The notes beneath the pieces are model-generated. The model was not told the DNA's origin, did no database searches, and saw only the letters and a list, made by a program, of their open reading frames with translations. The position numbers and the translations under genes were made by a program. Below are positions 43,059 to 51,411 of a DNA stretch of 64,000 nt, piece after piece. How positions within the stretch are numbered: the first letter of the stretch is position 1; every line of letters begins with the position of its first letter. Source of the DNA: Methanomassiliicoccales archaeon. GTDB lineage: Archaea > Thermoplasmatota > Thermoplasmata > RBG-16-68-12 > SOIM01. The DNA is taken from contig SOIM01000047.1 of the NCBI GenBank assembly GCA_004377185.1, forward strand, positions 1-64,000, given 5' to 3'.

Positions 43059-43331
43059 TGCCAGGTCACCGCCGTAAGCCCCCTTCTGTTTTAAGCGGCA
43101 TTCGACTTAGCGTCCTACCACAATTTGGACTTGCTCCAGTGGGGTGTCGCCGTCTCACCAGATCCCGCAACAACGTCCTCGGCAACCGATTCATCCTAAT
43201 TGCGGGCTGTGTCGTTTCTGCGCCCTTGCCGACCCTCTCGAGCCACCGACTTGCGTCGATCCACACTTGAAGTGGAGGGGGGACTTTCCTCAGCGCATAA
43301 GCACCGTCAGCCGCCCACGGTCTCCTGGCAG
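43059..43331 (-). ncRNA. rnpB: RNase P RNA
   Basis: About 273 nt. P1 is formed by TGCCAGG at the 5' end (43330-43324) and CCTGGCA at the 3' end (43065-43059). The universal GAGGAAAGTCC lies near the 5' end and ACAGAAGGGGGCTTA near the 3' end, the counterpart of the bacterial ACAGAA...CTTA. It processes 5' ends of pre-tRNAs. A TATA-like CTATTTACCC lies ~25 bases upstream. Confidence 0.92.
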
Positions 43332-43385
43332 GGAAAGATAGGAAATAGCTAGGGTAAATAGTTTTCCTTAATATCGTTGTGAGGG

Positions 43386-44096
43386 CTACTCTAATCTAAT
43401 GGCTCTGAGGATTGGGATACTGTCCAGCATCTGTTGACCGAGGATACTCCATAGTATTCCCTTAGCTTTTGGAAGATTGGTATCTGTTCTTACAACTTCT
43501 GATTCTGTAATGACATGAGACAGGGGAACGTCGTGTTCCTTCATGTCTATCTCGAAGTCAACGATTTGGACGGGATGAACTGTTGTGACAACAGGTGTTT
43601 CTTCCGAAACCAGCTCAAACTGTCTAGCGATGGCAAACTCAAGATCTGAATACCCTCCACCCTTCCCAACTCTTCCGCCTTTCTCGTTGACAGCTACTGA
43701 TCCAGCTATGACCAGGTCCACCTTTTTCATATCTTTCGGATGGACCTTTCTTCCATACTTGAACGCCCCCTTGATTGTCGAAGCCTTTGATACATTGCTC
43801 CCCAGAAACCTGGGATCCAGTTCAATGAAGCATTCCAATTCTCTTAGCCTCGGGACTGCCATATAGACAATCTTCCCATCTTGTAGTGCCAATTCTCTCA
43901 CAAACTTCTGAGGACTGTCCGGATTTGACTTGATAACCCTAGCATCTACCCATTCTTCCAGTTCGGTCAGTTTCTTCGCAGCTTCCTCAGCACCTACGAA
44001 ATTCGGAATCCTACCGTACACAGGTCTTGGAAATCGAGCTATGTTCCTCTCTTCCATTATTTTCCAAATCTCTTCACGAATCTCTTGCTTGTCCAT
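43386..44096 (-). CDS. 5-formyltetrahydrofolate cyclo-ligase family protein
   Basis: 236 residues from ATG 44096. MTHFS fold: N-terminal EIREEIWKIMEERNIARFP, then DLVIAGSVAVNEKGGRVGKG and GGYSDLEFAI (substrate/ATP loop), and TTVHPVQIVD. The family converts 5-formyl-THF to methenyl-THF; archaeal members of this longer type may act in other C1 carriers. Begins 4 bases after the tyrS stop, so the two are co-transcribed. It could feed the folate steps coded at 54825. Confidence 0.8.
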   Translation of the reverse strand: MDKQEIREEIWKIMEERNIARFPRPVYGRIPNFVGAEEAAKKLTELEEWVDARVIKSNPDSPQKFVRELALQDGKIVYMAVPRLRELECFIELDPRFLGSNVSKASTIKGAFKYGRKVHPKDMKKVDLVIAGSVAVNEKGGRVGKGGGYSDLEFAIARQFELVSEETPVVTTVHPVQIVDFEIDMKEHDVPLSHVITESEVVRTDTNLPKAKGILWSILGQQMLDSIPILRAIRLE

Positions 44097-44100
44097 TGCC

Positions 44101-45153
44101 CTACCCGAATCCAAGAATTCCAGCTATCTTCTCTCTATTCTCTGGATGGGCCTCAAAATACTTCCTGGATGGCTCCAGAATCTCCGCGAGACACTTGGAC
44201 GTAGCAGATTTCAGATCAGCTGGATGCAGTTCCCCGCTTGAGTAGGCACTTCTCAATTCACCATAACTTGAGTAGACCACATCCCCACCGTACTTCTCCG
44301 GCCTCTCCACCTTGAACTCATCCCTCTTTCGGAAGACTATGATCCTCACTGTTTCCAGAACTGGATTGCCCACCACATCTTTCTCAGGACAGAAAGCCTT
44401 GTTGATTTTGTTCTCTATCTCATCTGGAGTATCGTGAAGGAAAACGCACGTCTCCGGTTTGGACTTGCTCATCTTCAGTTCGGCCGCATCCATTCTCCCT
44501 CCGCCCTGCAAACTCGGAAGCAACGGAGTGTGTATCGCGACTATCTTATTCCACCCCAATTTCGGTGCGATATCTCTTAGCAACATATGCGCATGACGCT
44601 GGTCCATTCCTCCATATGCAACATCCAGGTCCATTTGCACTATGTCGGCCACCTGCATGGCCGGATAGATCATCTTGGACGCGTCCAGATCCGCCTCCTC
44701 TTCGGACCTGCCCATGATGGACATTGCCCTCTTGATCCGCGCGACCGTGGCCGCCTTGGATATTCTCAGCACCTTCTCCCAGTAGGATTTGTCATTCACC
44801 AATTCACTGGCAAAAATGAACTTCACTTTTGACTCATCCACTCCCAGAGAAACCAGAGCATCCTTAACATACAGCCCGCATGTGTAGATGTTCTCCAAAT
44901 CCCCCTCGAGCTTGTCGTTTATGAACGCGTGCCAGTCCGCCAAGAGCACCCTCACGTCAAAACACACGTTCGTGAAATCTATCAATTTCTCAGCAATCGG
45001 AATTCCCTGCCCAATGTGCATCAGACCCGAAGGTTCCAAGCCTATGTAAGCTCGCGGACAGTCCTTCGTTTCCAGCAGGGTCCTCAATTCATCCGGGGTT
45101 ACGATCTCCTCAGTACCGTTCTCCAACGTGGCAATCTTCTCTTCTAGATCCAT
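44101..45153 (-). CDS. tyrS: Tyrosyl-tRNA synthetase
   Basis: 350 residues, the archaeal/eukaryotic class Ic type. HIGH-like SGLMHIGQG (about 44-52) and KMSKS in AAELKMSKSKPE (about 222). Lacks the bacterial C-terminal S4-like domain. ATG 45153 is about 26 bases from the TATA-like AGTCTTAAAAC (45176-45186), so it is near-leaderless; ATG 45174 would lie upstream of the transcript start. Confidence 0.95.
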   Translation of the reverse strand: MDLEEKIATLENGTEEIVTPDELRTLLETKDCPRAYIGLEPSGLMHIGQGIPIAEKLIDFTNVCFDVRVLLADWHAFINDKLEGDLENIYTCGLYVKDALVSLGVDESKVKFIFASELVNDKSYWEKVLRISKAATVARIKRAMSIMGRSEEEADLDASKMIYPAMQVADIVQMDLDVAYGGMDQRHAHMLLRDIAPKLGWNKIVAIHTPLLPSLQGGGRMDAAELKMSKSKPETCVFLHDTPDEIENKINKAFCPEKDVVGNPVLETVRIIVFRKRDEFKVERPEKYGGDVVYSSYGELRSAYSSGELHPADLKSATSKCLAEILEPSRKYFEAHPENREKIAGILGFG

Positions 45154-45223
45154 CGAAGCGGTAAGAGTGTGCATTCGTTTTAAGACTTTTTGTGGAGTTC
45201 TCTTTGAACAAAAGGATCGCGGG

Positions 45224-45763
45224 CTATTCTTCCTGCGACCGCAGAGCTTCCTTGGCCTCGGCCGCCCTCTTGTCCCCGCGCTTTATGTCCTCGTACGCAA
45301 AGCGGAGTATTTCCATCCCGCTGAGCTCACCAACAAGCTTGTAGTCATCATCCACGATCGGCATGTCGTTCATCTTGAGCTCTTCCATCTTTTGGAGAGC
45401 TTCCACCAGATTGGTGTATGGATTGACCACTATCGGGTCACGCATGAGATCATCAACATCCTCACGAAATATGTCGCGGAGATACTGGATGAGGCCCACA
45501 ACCCCCTTCCGCCTGGCACCCAGTCTTGCATTTGTGATCCTGATCATGTCGCGGAAAGAAATCGTCCCTATCAGCTTTTCCTCGGTGTCCAGCACATATA
45601 CGTTCCGACCGCGGGGACGCACAATGAGGGCAGCCACCATTTTCCATATCGGGTCGCCCGTACGAACAGTCGAAGGTTCTATGTCGTACAAGCTGGAGAT
45701 ATCTTCAACACGGAGATCCTCAGCATTCCGATGGAACAACACTTCAAGCTTATCTTCTGCCAT
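45224..45763 (-). CDS. CBS-domain pair protein
   Basis: 179 residues from ATG 45763 with GGAGGTG upstream. Two CBS motifs: the first at VEDISSLYDIEPSTVRTGDP with LDTEEKLIGTISFRDMIRI, the second at DLMRDPIVVNPYTNLVEALQ with VDDDYKLVGELSGMEILRF. Such pairs sense adenine nucleotides or AdoMet. The target is unknown. Confidence 0.85.
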   Translation of the reverse strand: MAEDKLEVLFHRNAEDLRVEDISSLYDIEPSTVRTGDPIWKMVAALIVRPRGRNVYVLDTEEKLIGTISFRDMIRITNARLGARRKGVVGLIQYLRDIFREDVDDLMRDPIVVNPYTNLVEALQKMEELKMNDMPIVDDDYKLVGELSGMEILRFAYEDIKRGDKRAAEAKEALRSQEE

Positions 45764-45868
45764 TCTCGCACCTCCACGGAGTAGGAAATCAACTGATATT
45801 ATTGTTTCCCTACACATTTGAAGATAACAAGCAAAGGCTTAATTATCGCAAGGACATTTTTGAGATGG

Positions 45869-47407
45869 ATGAAAAGGAGAATGAAGCGAAAGGGTCGGCC
45901 GCGAATAGCCACAAAGGTCCTGGAAGGGGCACTGGTGGAAAGAGCGAAGGAACTGAGGGACGACCCGGAACTGCTTTTCCCAAGATGCGAGGACCACGAG
46001 GACCATTACTACAAGTACAAGGTCAGGTTCGAACGGATCGCGAGATACTCGGAGAACGAGAGGAAGCTGAAGGCGCTGTCAAAATGGGGTGACCAGTTGT
46101 CGAGAGCGTTCGCAACCTCTCTATCTATCGCCCTGAAGGGGGAAGTACCTTACCTGGCAACACTCAACGTCAGGGGGCGGGACGTATCATTCGTGTTCAA
46201 CACCAAGGTCAGGAAGGAGATCCTCTTGGGTGTTCAGCATTACTCGGACCCCGACCTGCGGATACTGGCATTTGCACACATTGCAAAATCCAAGCGGCTT
46301 TTCCTCTACGCCATGAGAGAGGATTTCGTGTGCACAGGAAGGGAGGACAACCCTCCACGGAAATATGTGAGCGAAGCACTGGGGCTTACCAAATATCCGT
46401 TGAAAAGGGAGGAGGACACCTATCTCTGTGCTCATTGTGGAAAGAAAGGGGTGCCCCATCTTGTCATCTCCTGGATTGAGCCCGGGATCGAGATAGGGAT
46501 ATGCGAGTCATGTGCAAAGGGTGGGAACACCTATCATACGCTCACCAGAAGGTTCATCTCCTACGATCCAAGGCGGAGTTTCAGCTTCGAGGTCCGGCCC
46601 AACTTCATCTGTGACGAAGGGGAGGAGTGCGTTCTGAACGAGAAGACCTCATTGTCTCAGACCCTCATTGCCCAATATATCGCGGGCGGGATCTCGGACT
46701 CGGAGCTCATTGAAGAGCACATGGATTCCATCCGAACGCACATTCCACCGTCCGCGGAGAGGGTTCTCGCTCTGGGAAACAGGTGCTACGGGTCCGACAC
46801 GGAAGCCTTCATAGACGCTCTGAGCCCCTCCAAGATCGAGAGGAAAGCGCTGGAGCTTCTCCTGGAGGAGATGGACGACAGCTTGGTTGTGGAGAGCGCC
46901 ACCCCGAACAAGATACTGATGACCTATTGGGATTTGTATGGCGTGGATGTTCTGGATTCGATAGTCGGGGACAGGGATCTAGCACAGAAGGTGTTTGACA
47001 GGGGTTTGAGGAAGAAAGACACGCCCGCAAAGGTCCTGAAGGTCGCCCTATCAAAAGCTAAGAAGGAAGCCATTGAATCCAGTTTGCCCAAGTACAAAAG
47101 ACTACCTCCTCTGGCCGCTTTCGCTGACAGGGTCTCAAGGGCTTTTAAGATGGAAGGAAAGGCATCCGCGATCAGGGAAGTGGAGAGGGAATCCAGCCAG
47201 GACACCAAGATCAGGTCAGTGAGATACGCGTTCATGCAAGCCCTGGGGTCGGCAGAGGGCAAGGATTGGCAGTTCACCAAGGAGCAGTTGGATTTTGGGA
47301 TATTCCTCAAGGACCACGCGCAGAAGCTGATGGAATCGGAAGGGGACGACTATCATGATTCTCTGCAGGATCTTCTGAGGGCGAGCGGGTCCACGCAGGA
47401 GATTTAG
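45869..47407 (+). CDS. Unknown zinc-binding protein with AT-hook-like start
   Basis: 512 residues from ATG 45869. The TATA GGCTTAATTATC (45835-45846) places transcription at about 45868, so it is leaderless. The N-terminus MKRRMKRKGRPRIATK holds an AT-hook-like GRP core. Residues ~165-225 carry CAHCGKKGVPH with CESC 23 residues on, a zinc ribbon. The C-terminal ~250 residues are helical. I recognise no family. Context gives no clear job; nucleic-acid binding is a guess from the basic start and zinc ribbon. Confidence 0.65.
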   Translation: MKRRMKRKGRPRIATKVLEGALVERAKELRDDPELLFPRCEDHEDHYYKYKVRFERIARYSENERKLKALSKWGDQLSRAFATSLSIALKGEVPYLATLNVRGRDVSFVFNTKVRKEILLGVQHYSDPDLRILAFAHIAKSKRLFLYAMREDFVCTGREDNPPRKYVSEALGLTKYPLKREEDTYLCAHCGKKGVPHLVISWIEPGIEIGICESCAKGGNTYHTLTRRFISYDPRRSFSFEVRPNFICDEGEECVLNEKTSLSQTLIAQYIAGGISDSELIEEHMDSIRTHIPPSAERVLALGNRCYGSDTEAFIDALSPSKIERKALELLLEEMDDSLVVESATPNKILMTYWDLYGVDVLDSIVGDRDLAQKVFDRGLRKKDTPAKVLKVALSKAKKEAIESSLPKYKRLPPLAAFADRVSRAFKMEGKASAIREVERESSQDTKIRSVRYAFMQALGSAEGKDWQFTKEQLDFGIFLKDHAQKLMESEGDDYHDSLQDLLRASGSTQEI

Positions 47408-47483
47408 TTGAAAGGGAAGTCCGATTCTTGGTCTGCGAAAGACTTAAGATTTGGACAGTCATTTGTCGTAGTGGAGGGTCCGA

Positions 47484-47651
47484 ATGGTCAGGCACGAGAT
47501 TCCCCCTTTGCCGTCTACCGAACCTTGTTCAATGCCGCCCCGGGAGGCTGAGCCCCTCAAGAAAGGCTTCGGTCGATGGGCAGTCATTGGGATTATCATC
47601 CTGTTAGTCGTCCTGGCTTCGCTGTTTTTTGGCTGGGTGTTCCTTTCATAG
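47484..47651 (+). CDS. Small single-pass membrane protein, 55 aa
   Basis: ATG 47484 follows GGAGGG; TATA GACTTAAGAT lies at ~47440-47449. The product has a Pro-rich start (EIPPLPSTEPCSMPP), then a basic spot and one membrane helix (WAVIGIIILLVVLASLFFGW). No family recognised. Confidence 0.6.
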   Translation: MVRHEIPPLPSTEPCSMPPREAEPLKKGFGRWAVIGIIILLVVLASLFFGWVFLS

Positions 47652-47753
47652 AGGCCCAAGTCCCGAAGTGCGAAGTGGGGTCAATTTCCGTTATACAGTC
47701 AACGCCCAAACGGTCCTTGAAATAAAATCAGTGTTTCAGATTCTAGCTGGCTT

Positions 47754-48779
47754 TCAGCTGACGCGAACATCCAGAACAATGTGAGAAACGCCAGGCGCGT
47801 AGGATTTTATTCTTCTTTGCCTCAGTATCTCCACCTTTCTTCCTTCGCCTTCTGCCGCTTTCTGGACCGTGGATATTGGCCTGTCTGGCAGCAGCTCGTT
47901 CGGACAACTCTCATGATAATGAACGATCCCCTCGTCCCCAATGACACTCATCGCTTTCGGCAGGTAGACATCCCCCCCGCTCAGGTAGCCCATGACAACT
48001 CTCGTGGCCAATCCTTCGGGTGCAACTTCCAGGCAGTCCCCCAGGATGGGACAGATGGTCTCTTCCACCTCGTTCAACCTGACGTTCTCACAAAGATACT
48101 CGAACGCCACGGGGTTGATCTCGATCGAATATATCTCAGCCGGATTGGTGTGAACAGCCATGGGAAGGGAGAAGTAACCGATGCCAGCGAACATATCCAC
48201 CACTATGTCCCCCTCCTCGCACACCTTCGCCATCCTGACCCTCTCATCTATGTTCCCCGAGGAGAACATGAGCTCTTTAGTGTCCAGTTTGAACAGAACT
48301 CCGTTTTCCTTGTGGATGGTGACCGTTTCCGTTCCCCAGACCGTGCTCACCTTCGGCCTTCGGATGTTCTCTTCCACTCCTCCAACATCCTCGAGCACCG
48401 TCTTGGCACCCAACACTTCAGCGTACACCTTCGCAATCTCTTCCTCGTACTGTCGCAGTCTGTCATCAAGTTTGAAGATGAGGACATCTCCCAGTTGCTC
48501 CCATTTGGATGGAAGGTATTCAACCAGTTCGTGGGGGATGCGGACTCTCTTTGCCATTTCGACATGCGGATCATAAACAGGGGCTCTCTCCACCGGGCTT
48601 TCTTGCTCAATGGATACGGCACCCCATTCTTTCAGATCAATACCTTCCAGTCCTGTTATGGGGATTTCCACGAACTCCCCTTCCACCATGAACTTCCTTC
48701 CTGCGTCCAGCAGCCCGAGTTCCGACAGTTCGGTACGCAGTTCTTCTGCTTTCTTCCTCTCTACCCTAAGGGCGAGCAT
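47754..48779 (-). CDS. taw2: Taw2-type tRNA(Phe) wyosine aminocarboxypropyltransferase
   Basis: 341 residues from ATG 48779. Rossmann SAM-binding motif VVDMFAGIGYFSLPMAV. FSSGNIDERVRMAK, VMGYLSGGDVYLPKAM and GIVHYHESCPNE are marks that separate Taw2/TYW2 from the Trm5 methyltransferases. It transfers the aminocarboxypropyl group of AdoMet to imG-14 at G37 of tRNA-Phe, in archaeal wyosine synthesis. It shares a divergent promoter with 48860. Trm5 is the alternative. Confidence 0.8.
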   Translation of the reverse strand: MLALRVERKKAEELRTELSELGLLDAGRKFMVEGEFVEIPITGLEGIDLKEWGAVSIEQESPVERAPVYDPHVEMAKRVRIPHELVEYLPSKWEQLGDVLIFKLDDRLRQYEEEIAKVYAEVLGAKTVLEDVGGVEENIRRPKVSTVWGTETVTIHKENGVLFKLDTKELMFSSGNIDERVRMAKVCEEGDIVVDMFAGIGYFSLPMAVHTNPAEIYSIEINPVAFEYLCENVRLNEVEETICPILGDCLEVAPEGLATRVVMGYLSGGDVYLPKAMSVIGDEGIVHYHESCPNELLPDRPISTVQKAAEGEGRKVEILRQRRIKSYAPGVSHIVLDVRVS

Positions 48780-48822
48780 CAAATCTCTATCGTCGCAAGG
48801 AATAAAAGAGTTCTGCAAACGC

Positions 48823-48836
48823 CAAACTTATATGGG
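48823..48836. promoter_or_regulatory. Shared divergent TATA (taw2 and 48860 gene)
   Basis: AAACTTATATGGG forward and CCCATATAAGTTT reverse serve as TATA boxes on both strands. Expected starts are ~48855 (+) and ~48803 (-), each just before its gene. Confidence 0.5.
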
Positions 48837-48859
48837 AAGAGAAGTTTTTCCGCAACACG

Positions 48860-49702
48860 ATGAGGAGATTTCTCCCGCTTCTGGTCCTAGCAGTGTTCAT
48901 ATTCCCGAACGTGGGGGGTGTGTCAACTCTGTCCGACCCATCCAAAGTCAACAAGATTCTGAGCGTGGAAGAAACTCCCCAGCTGGCTCCCGGTGGTAAA
49001 GGTCCGATTCTATTGACACTCCGTAACCCGTACGACAACGACATGACCTTCGTGAACCTGACGGCAAGCATCTACCTCTACGTTTCATCCGAAGAGACCA
49101 GACAAGTAGATGCCAATTGGAGCTGGTCCGAGCCCTATTTCGAAGAGGCCGGAACGGGGGTCAAAGAATACACTTGGCGTATCGATGAGCTGCTGCCTGG
49201 AGCCGAAAACGAGACCGATCTGGTGCTGACCGTCATTACTAGTTCGAACGCTCCCCACGGGGGGTTGCTTGACCAGGGATCGTTTTTCGTCAGATTCGAG
49301 CTGGAGTTCGATTACCTTCACGACAACGGGACCCACGAACACCCCGTGATGAAGTCCCGGGGCCACTTCACTGACGAGGACTGGGAGTTCGCCAAGCAAC
49401 CGCCAGTGGACGAGAATGACCCCAACTACCTGGGAAACCTCAATCTGACACATTTGGGCGTGGACGGGTTACTGCCAGACACTTCCTTCGGCGTTCTGGA
49501 ACCCTTCCCTGACTGGATCCTGTACGCGCTGGTCGTTGCTGCTGCCGTCTTCCTCGTTCTTGCCCTTCTTTTCTACCTCGAAGAGAACCCCGAGAAATGG
49601 CCAGGCCTCTCAAGGAGGTGGATCAGGGTCAGAAGCTCCATGAAGCAGTCAAAGAGGCTCTCCGAGAAGAAGAAGGAGAAGATTCCTCGCAAAAAGGTTT
49701 AA
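48860..49702 (+). CDS. Secreted, membrane-anchored protein of unknown function
   Basis: 280 residues. Signal peptide: FLPLLVLAVFIFPNVGG. The outer part (25-215) is beta-rich: LLTLRNPYDNDMTFVNLTAS, WRIDELLPGAENETDLVLTV, GSFFVRFELEFDYLHDNGTH, like an archaeal surface Ig-type domain. A membrane helix follows at ~218-240 (YALVVAAAVFLVLALLFYL). The cytoplasmic tail is very basic. The stop is at the promoter of the next gene. No family recognised. Confidence 0.65.
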   Translation: MRRFLPLLVLAVFIFPNVGGVSTLSDPSKVNKILSVEETPQLAPGGKGPILLTLRNPYDNDMTFVNLTASIYLYVSSEETRQVDANWSWSEPYFEEAGTGVKEYTWRIDELLPGAENETDLVLTVITSSNAPHGGLLDQGSFFVRFELEFDYLHDNGTHEHPVMKSRGHFTDEDWEFAKQPPVDENDPNYLGNLNLTHLGVDGLLPDTSFGVLEPFPDWILYALVVAAAVFLVLALLFYLEENPEKWPGLSRRWIRVRSSMKQSKRLSEKKKEKIPRKKV

Positions 49703-49728
49703 TACCCATTCACACTTTTGACGCCCCG

Positions 49729-49947
49729 ATGGAAGAAGAAGAGGAAACGGCCGAGATATTTCCCAAGAAGGTGGCCGTAACATTCTACGCCTTTCTCATA
49801 GTCCTCGGCATTTTGATGTATGTCGGATGGGGCATATACTACGGCACTTGGAACCTTCTTGAGCCTGAAAGCGTAGGTGTCTATTCCATCGTTGTAATTC
49901 TGTTAGGGTTCGGGATAACCGGCATCCTTCTCTATTCCAGGCGCTAA
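49729..49947 (+). CDS. Small two-helix membrane protein
   Basis: 72 residues from ATG 49729; TATA GGTTTAATACC (49697-49707) lies about 25 bases before, so leaderless. The acidic start (MEEEEETAEIF) is followed by helices AVTFYAFLIVLGILMYVGWG and SIVVILLGFGITGILLY. The 3' end overlaps proS by 4 bases, convergent. Confidence 0.6.
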   Translation: MEEEEETAEIFPKKVAVTFYAFLIVLGILMYVGWGIYYGTWNLLEPESVGVYSIVVILLGFGITGILLYSRR

Positions 49948-51341
49948 TAGGTTTTTGCGGCACATATCGGGGTTTTGGTCTCTTTCCCGCAGACGATGCA
50001 CTTGCCTTCGAACTCTTCGCTACCCACAGGTTCTCCCAGGATTGACAGGTTAGTCTGGTCTTCTATCTCGTGTCCGCATTCCTCCTCTCCGCACCAGCCC
50101 ATCATCATTACCCCGCTCTTGACCTCGTCCAGACTATTTATTAAAACGATGTTCTCTCTCATCTCCTCCTCAGAGCGCGTCCGAAGGTCCCCCTGAATCT
50201 GTTTCAGCATCTCCTTGACCTTTGAGGCCATCCCCTTTCTCTGGATCATGTCCTTGTTCATGTTGTCCCTTCGTACGACCGTCACCACGTTTGCCGTGAG
50301 GTCCTGCTTGCCGATCTCTATCCTAAGGGGCACGCCCTTCGCCTCCCAATCGTAGAACTTGTTGCCAGGGCGCAGGTCTCTTTCGTCCAGGTGAACCCTC
50401 ACGCCGGATTCCTTCAGCTCATGGTAGACCTCGTTGCACTGGTCCGTCACTTCCGTCTTGGAACCTTTTGCCAGTATCGGGACGATCACAACTTGGATTG
50501 GTGCGATCTGGGGCGGGAAAAGAACCCCTTTATCATCCCCGTGGATGGCTATGACAGCGCCCAAAAGCCTCTCCGCCATGCCGAACGTTGTTTGATGTAC
50601 GGGTTTGTGCTCCCCCTTCTCGTCCTCGTATGTGATGTTGTAAGGTTCAGAGAAGTTGGTCCTGTACTGATGTATGGAGCCCAGCTGCAGGGTTCTTCCC
50701 GTGGGCATGAGCGAATCGATGCCGATGGTGTAGTATGCACCCGCGAATTTGTCCCACTCGGGTCTCCTGCACAAGATGTAGGGTAGACAGTACTCCTTAC
50801 CCAGTCGCTCTATTATCTCGATGTTCTCCGCGATCTGTCTCTCGGCATCCTCGAAGGAATCGTGGCAGGTGTGGGATTCAAAGAAGTGTATTTCCCTCAC
50901 GCGCATGAACGCCCTCGTCTGTTTGGTCTCGTACCGGAACACGTTCACAATCTGGTAGATCTTGAGGGGAAGATCGGCATGGGAACGCACCCAAAGGGCA
51001 AAGACGGGGTACATGGCGGTCTCGCTGGTGGGTCTCAGGAGGAGTCGCACATCCAGTTCAGTCGTCCCGGCATGAGTGACCCAGTAGACCCATTCCTCGA
51101 AACCCTTGATGTGATCCGCCTCTTTCTTGAACTGGTCCTCCGGTATCAACAGAGGAAAACACACCTCATCGTGACCGGTGGCGTCAAACTCCCTCCTGAT
51201 GAATCTGTCAATAAGACGCATGGCCTTCCAGCCGTAGGGAGTCCAGACGTTCATGCCTTTTATCGGATATCTCTTATCGGACAGGTTCGCCTTCTCAATG
51301 ACTTCCGGATACCATTCGCTGAAGTTCTCTTTCTTCCTCAT
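49944..51341 (-). CDS. proS: Prolyl-tRNA synthetase
   Basis: 465 residues, class II, of the archaeal/eukaryotic type without the bacterial insertion domain. Motif 2 region FRYETKQTRAFMRVREIHFF, motif 3 RLLGAVIAIHGDDKGVLFPP. The C-terminal zinc-binding-like domain has WCGEEECGHEI and CIVCGKE and ends CAAKTY. Charges tRNA-Pro. TATA ATCTTAAATCG at ~51373-51383 fits ATG 51341. Confidence 0.96.
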   Translation of the reverse strand: MRKKENFSEWYPEVIEKANLSDKRYPIKGMNVWTPYGWKAMRLIDRFIRREFDATGHDEVCFPLLIPEDQFKKEADHIKGFEEWVYWVTHAGTTELDVRLLLRPTSETAMYPVFALWVRSHADLPLKIYQIVNVFRYETKQTRAFMRVREIHFFESHTCHDSFEDAERQIAENIEIIERLGKEYCLPYILCRRPEWDKFAGAYYTIGIDSLMPTGRTLQLGSIHQYRTNFSEPYNITYEDEKGEHKPVHQTTFGMAERLLGAVIAIHGDDKGVLFPPQIAPIQVVIVPILAKGSKTEVTDQCNEVYHELKESGVRVHLDERDLRPGNKFYDWEAKGVPLRIEIGKQDLTANVVTVVRRDNMNKDMIQRKGMASKVKEMLKQIQGDLRTRSEEEMRENIVLINSLDEVKSGVMMMGWCGEEECGHEIEDQTNLSILGEPVGSEEFEGKCIVCGKETKTPICAAKTY

Positions 51342-51411
51342 GCTATCTCAACCTAAGGAAATTCCTTTCGATTTAAGATGGTTTTGGTCTAGATAGAAAA
51401 AATGAAAAGGG

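Noticed and set aside
45802-46092. Forward frame rich in Gly/Lys (96 residues)
   Set aside because: It is a shifted-frame shadow of the start of the 45869 gene.
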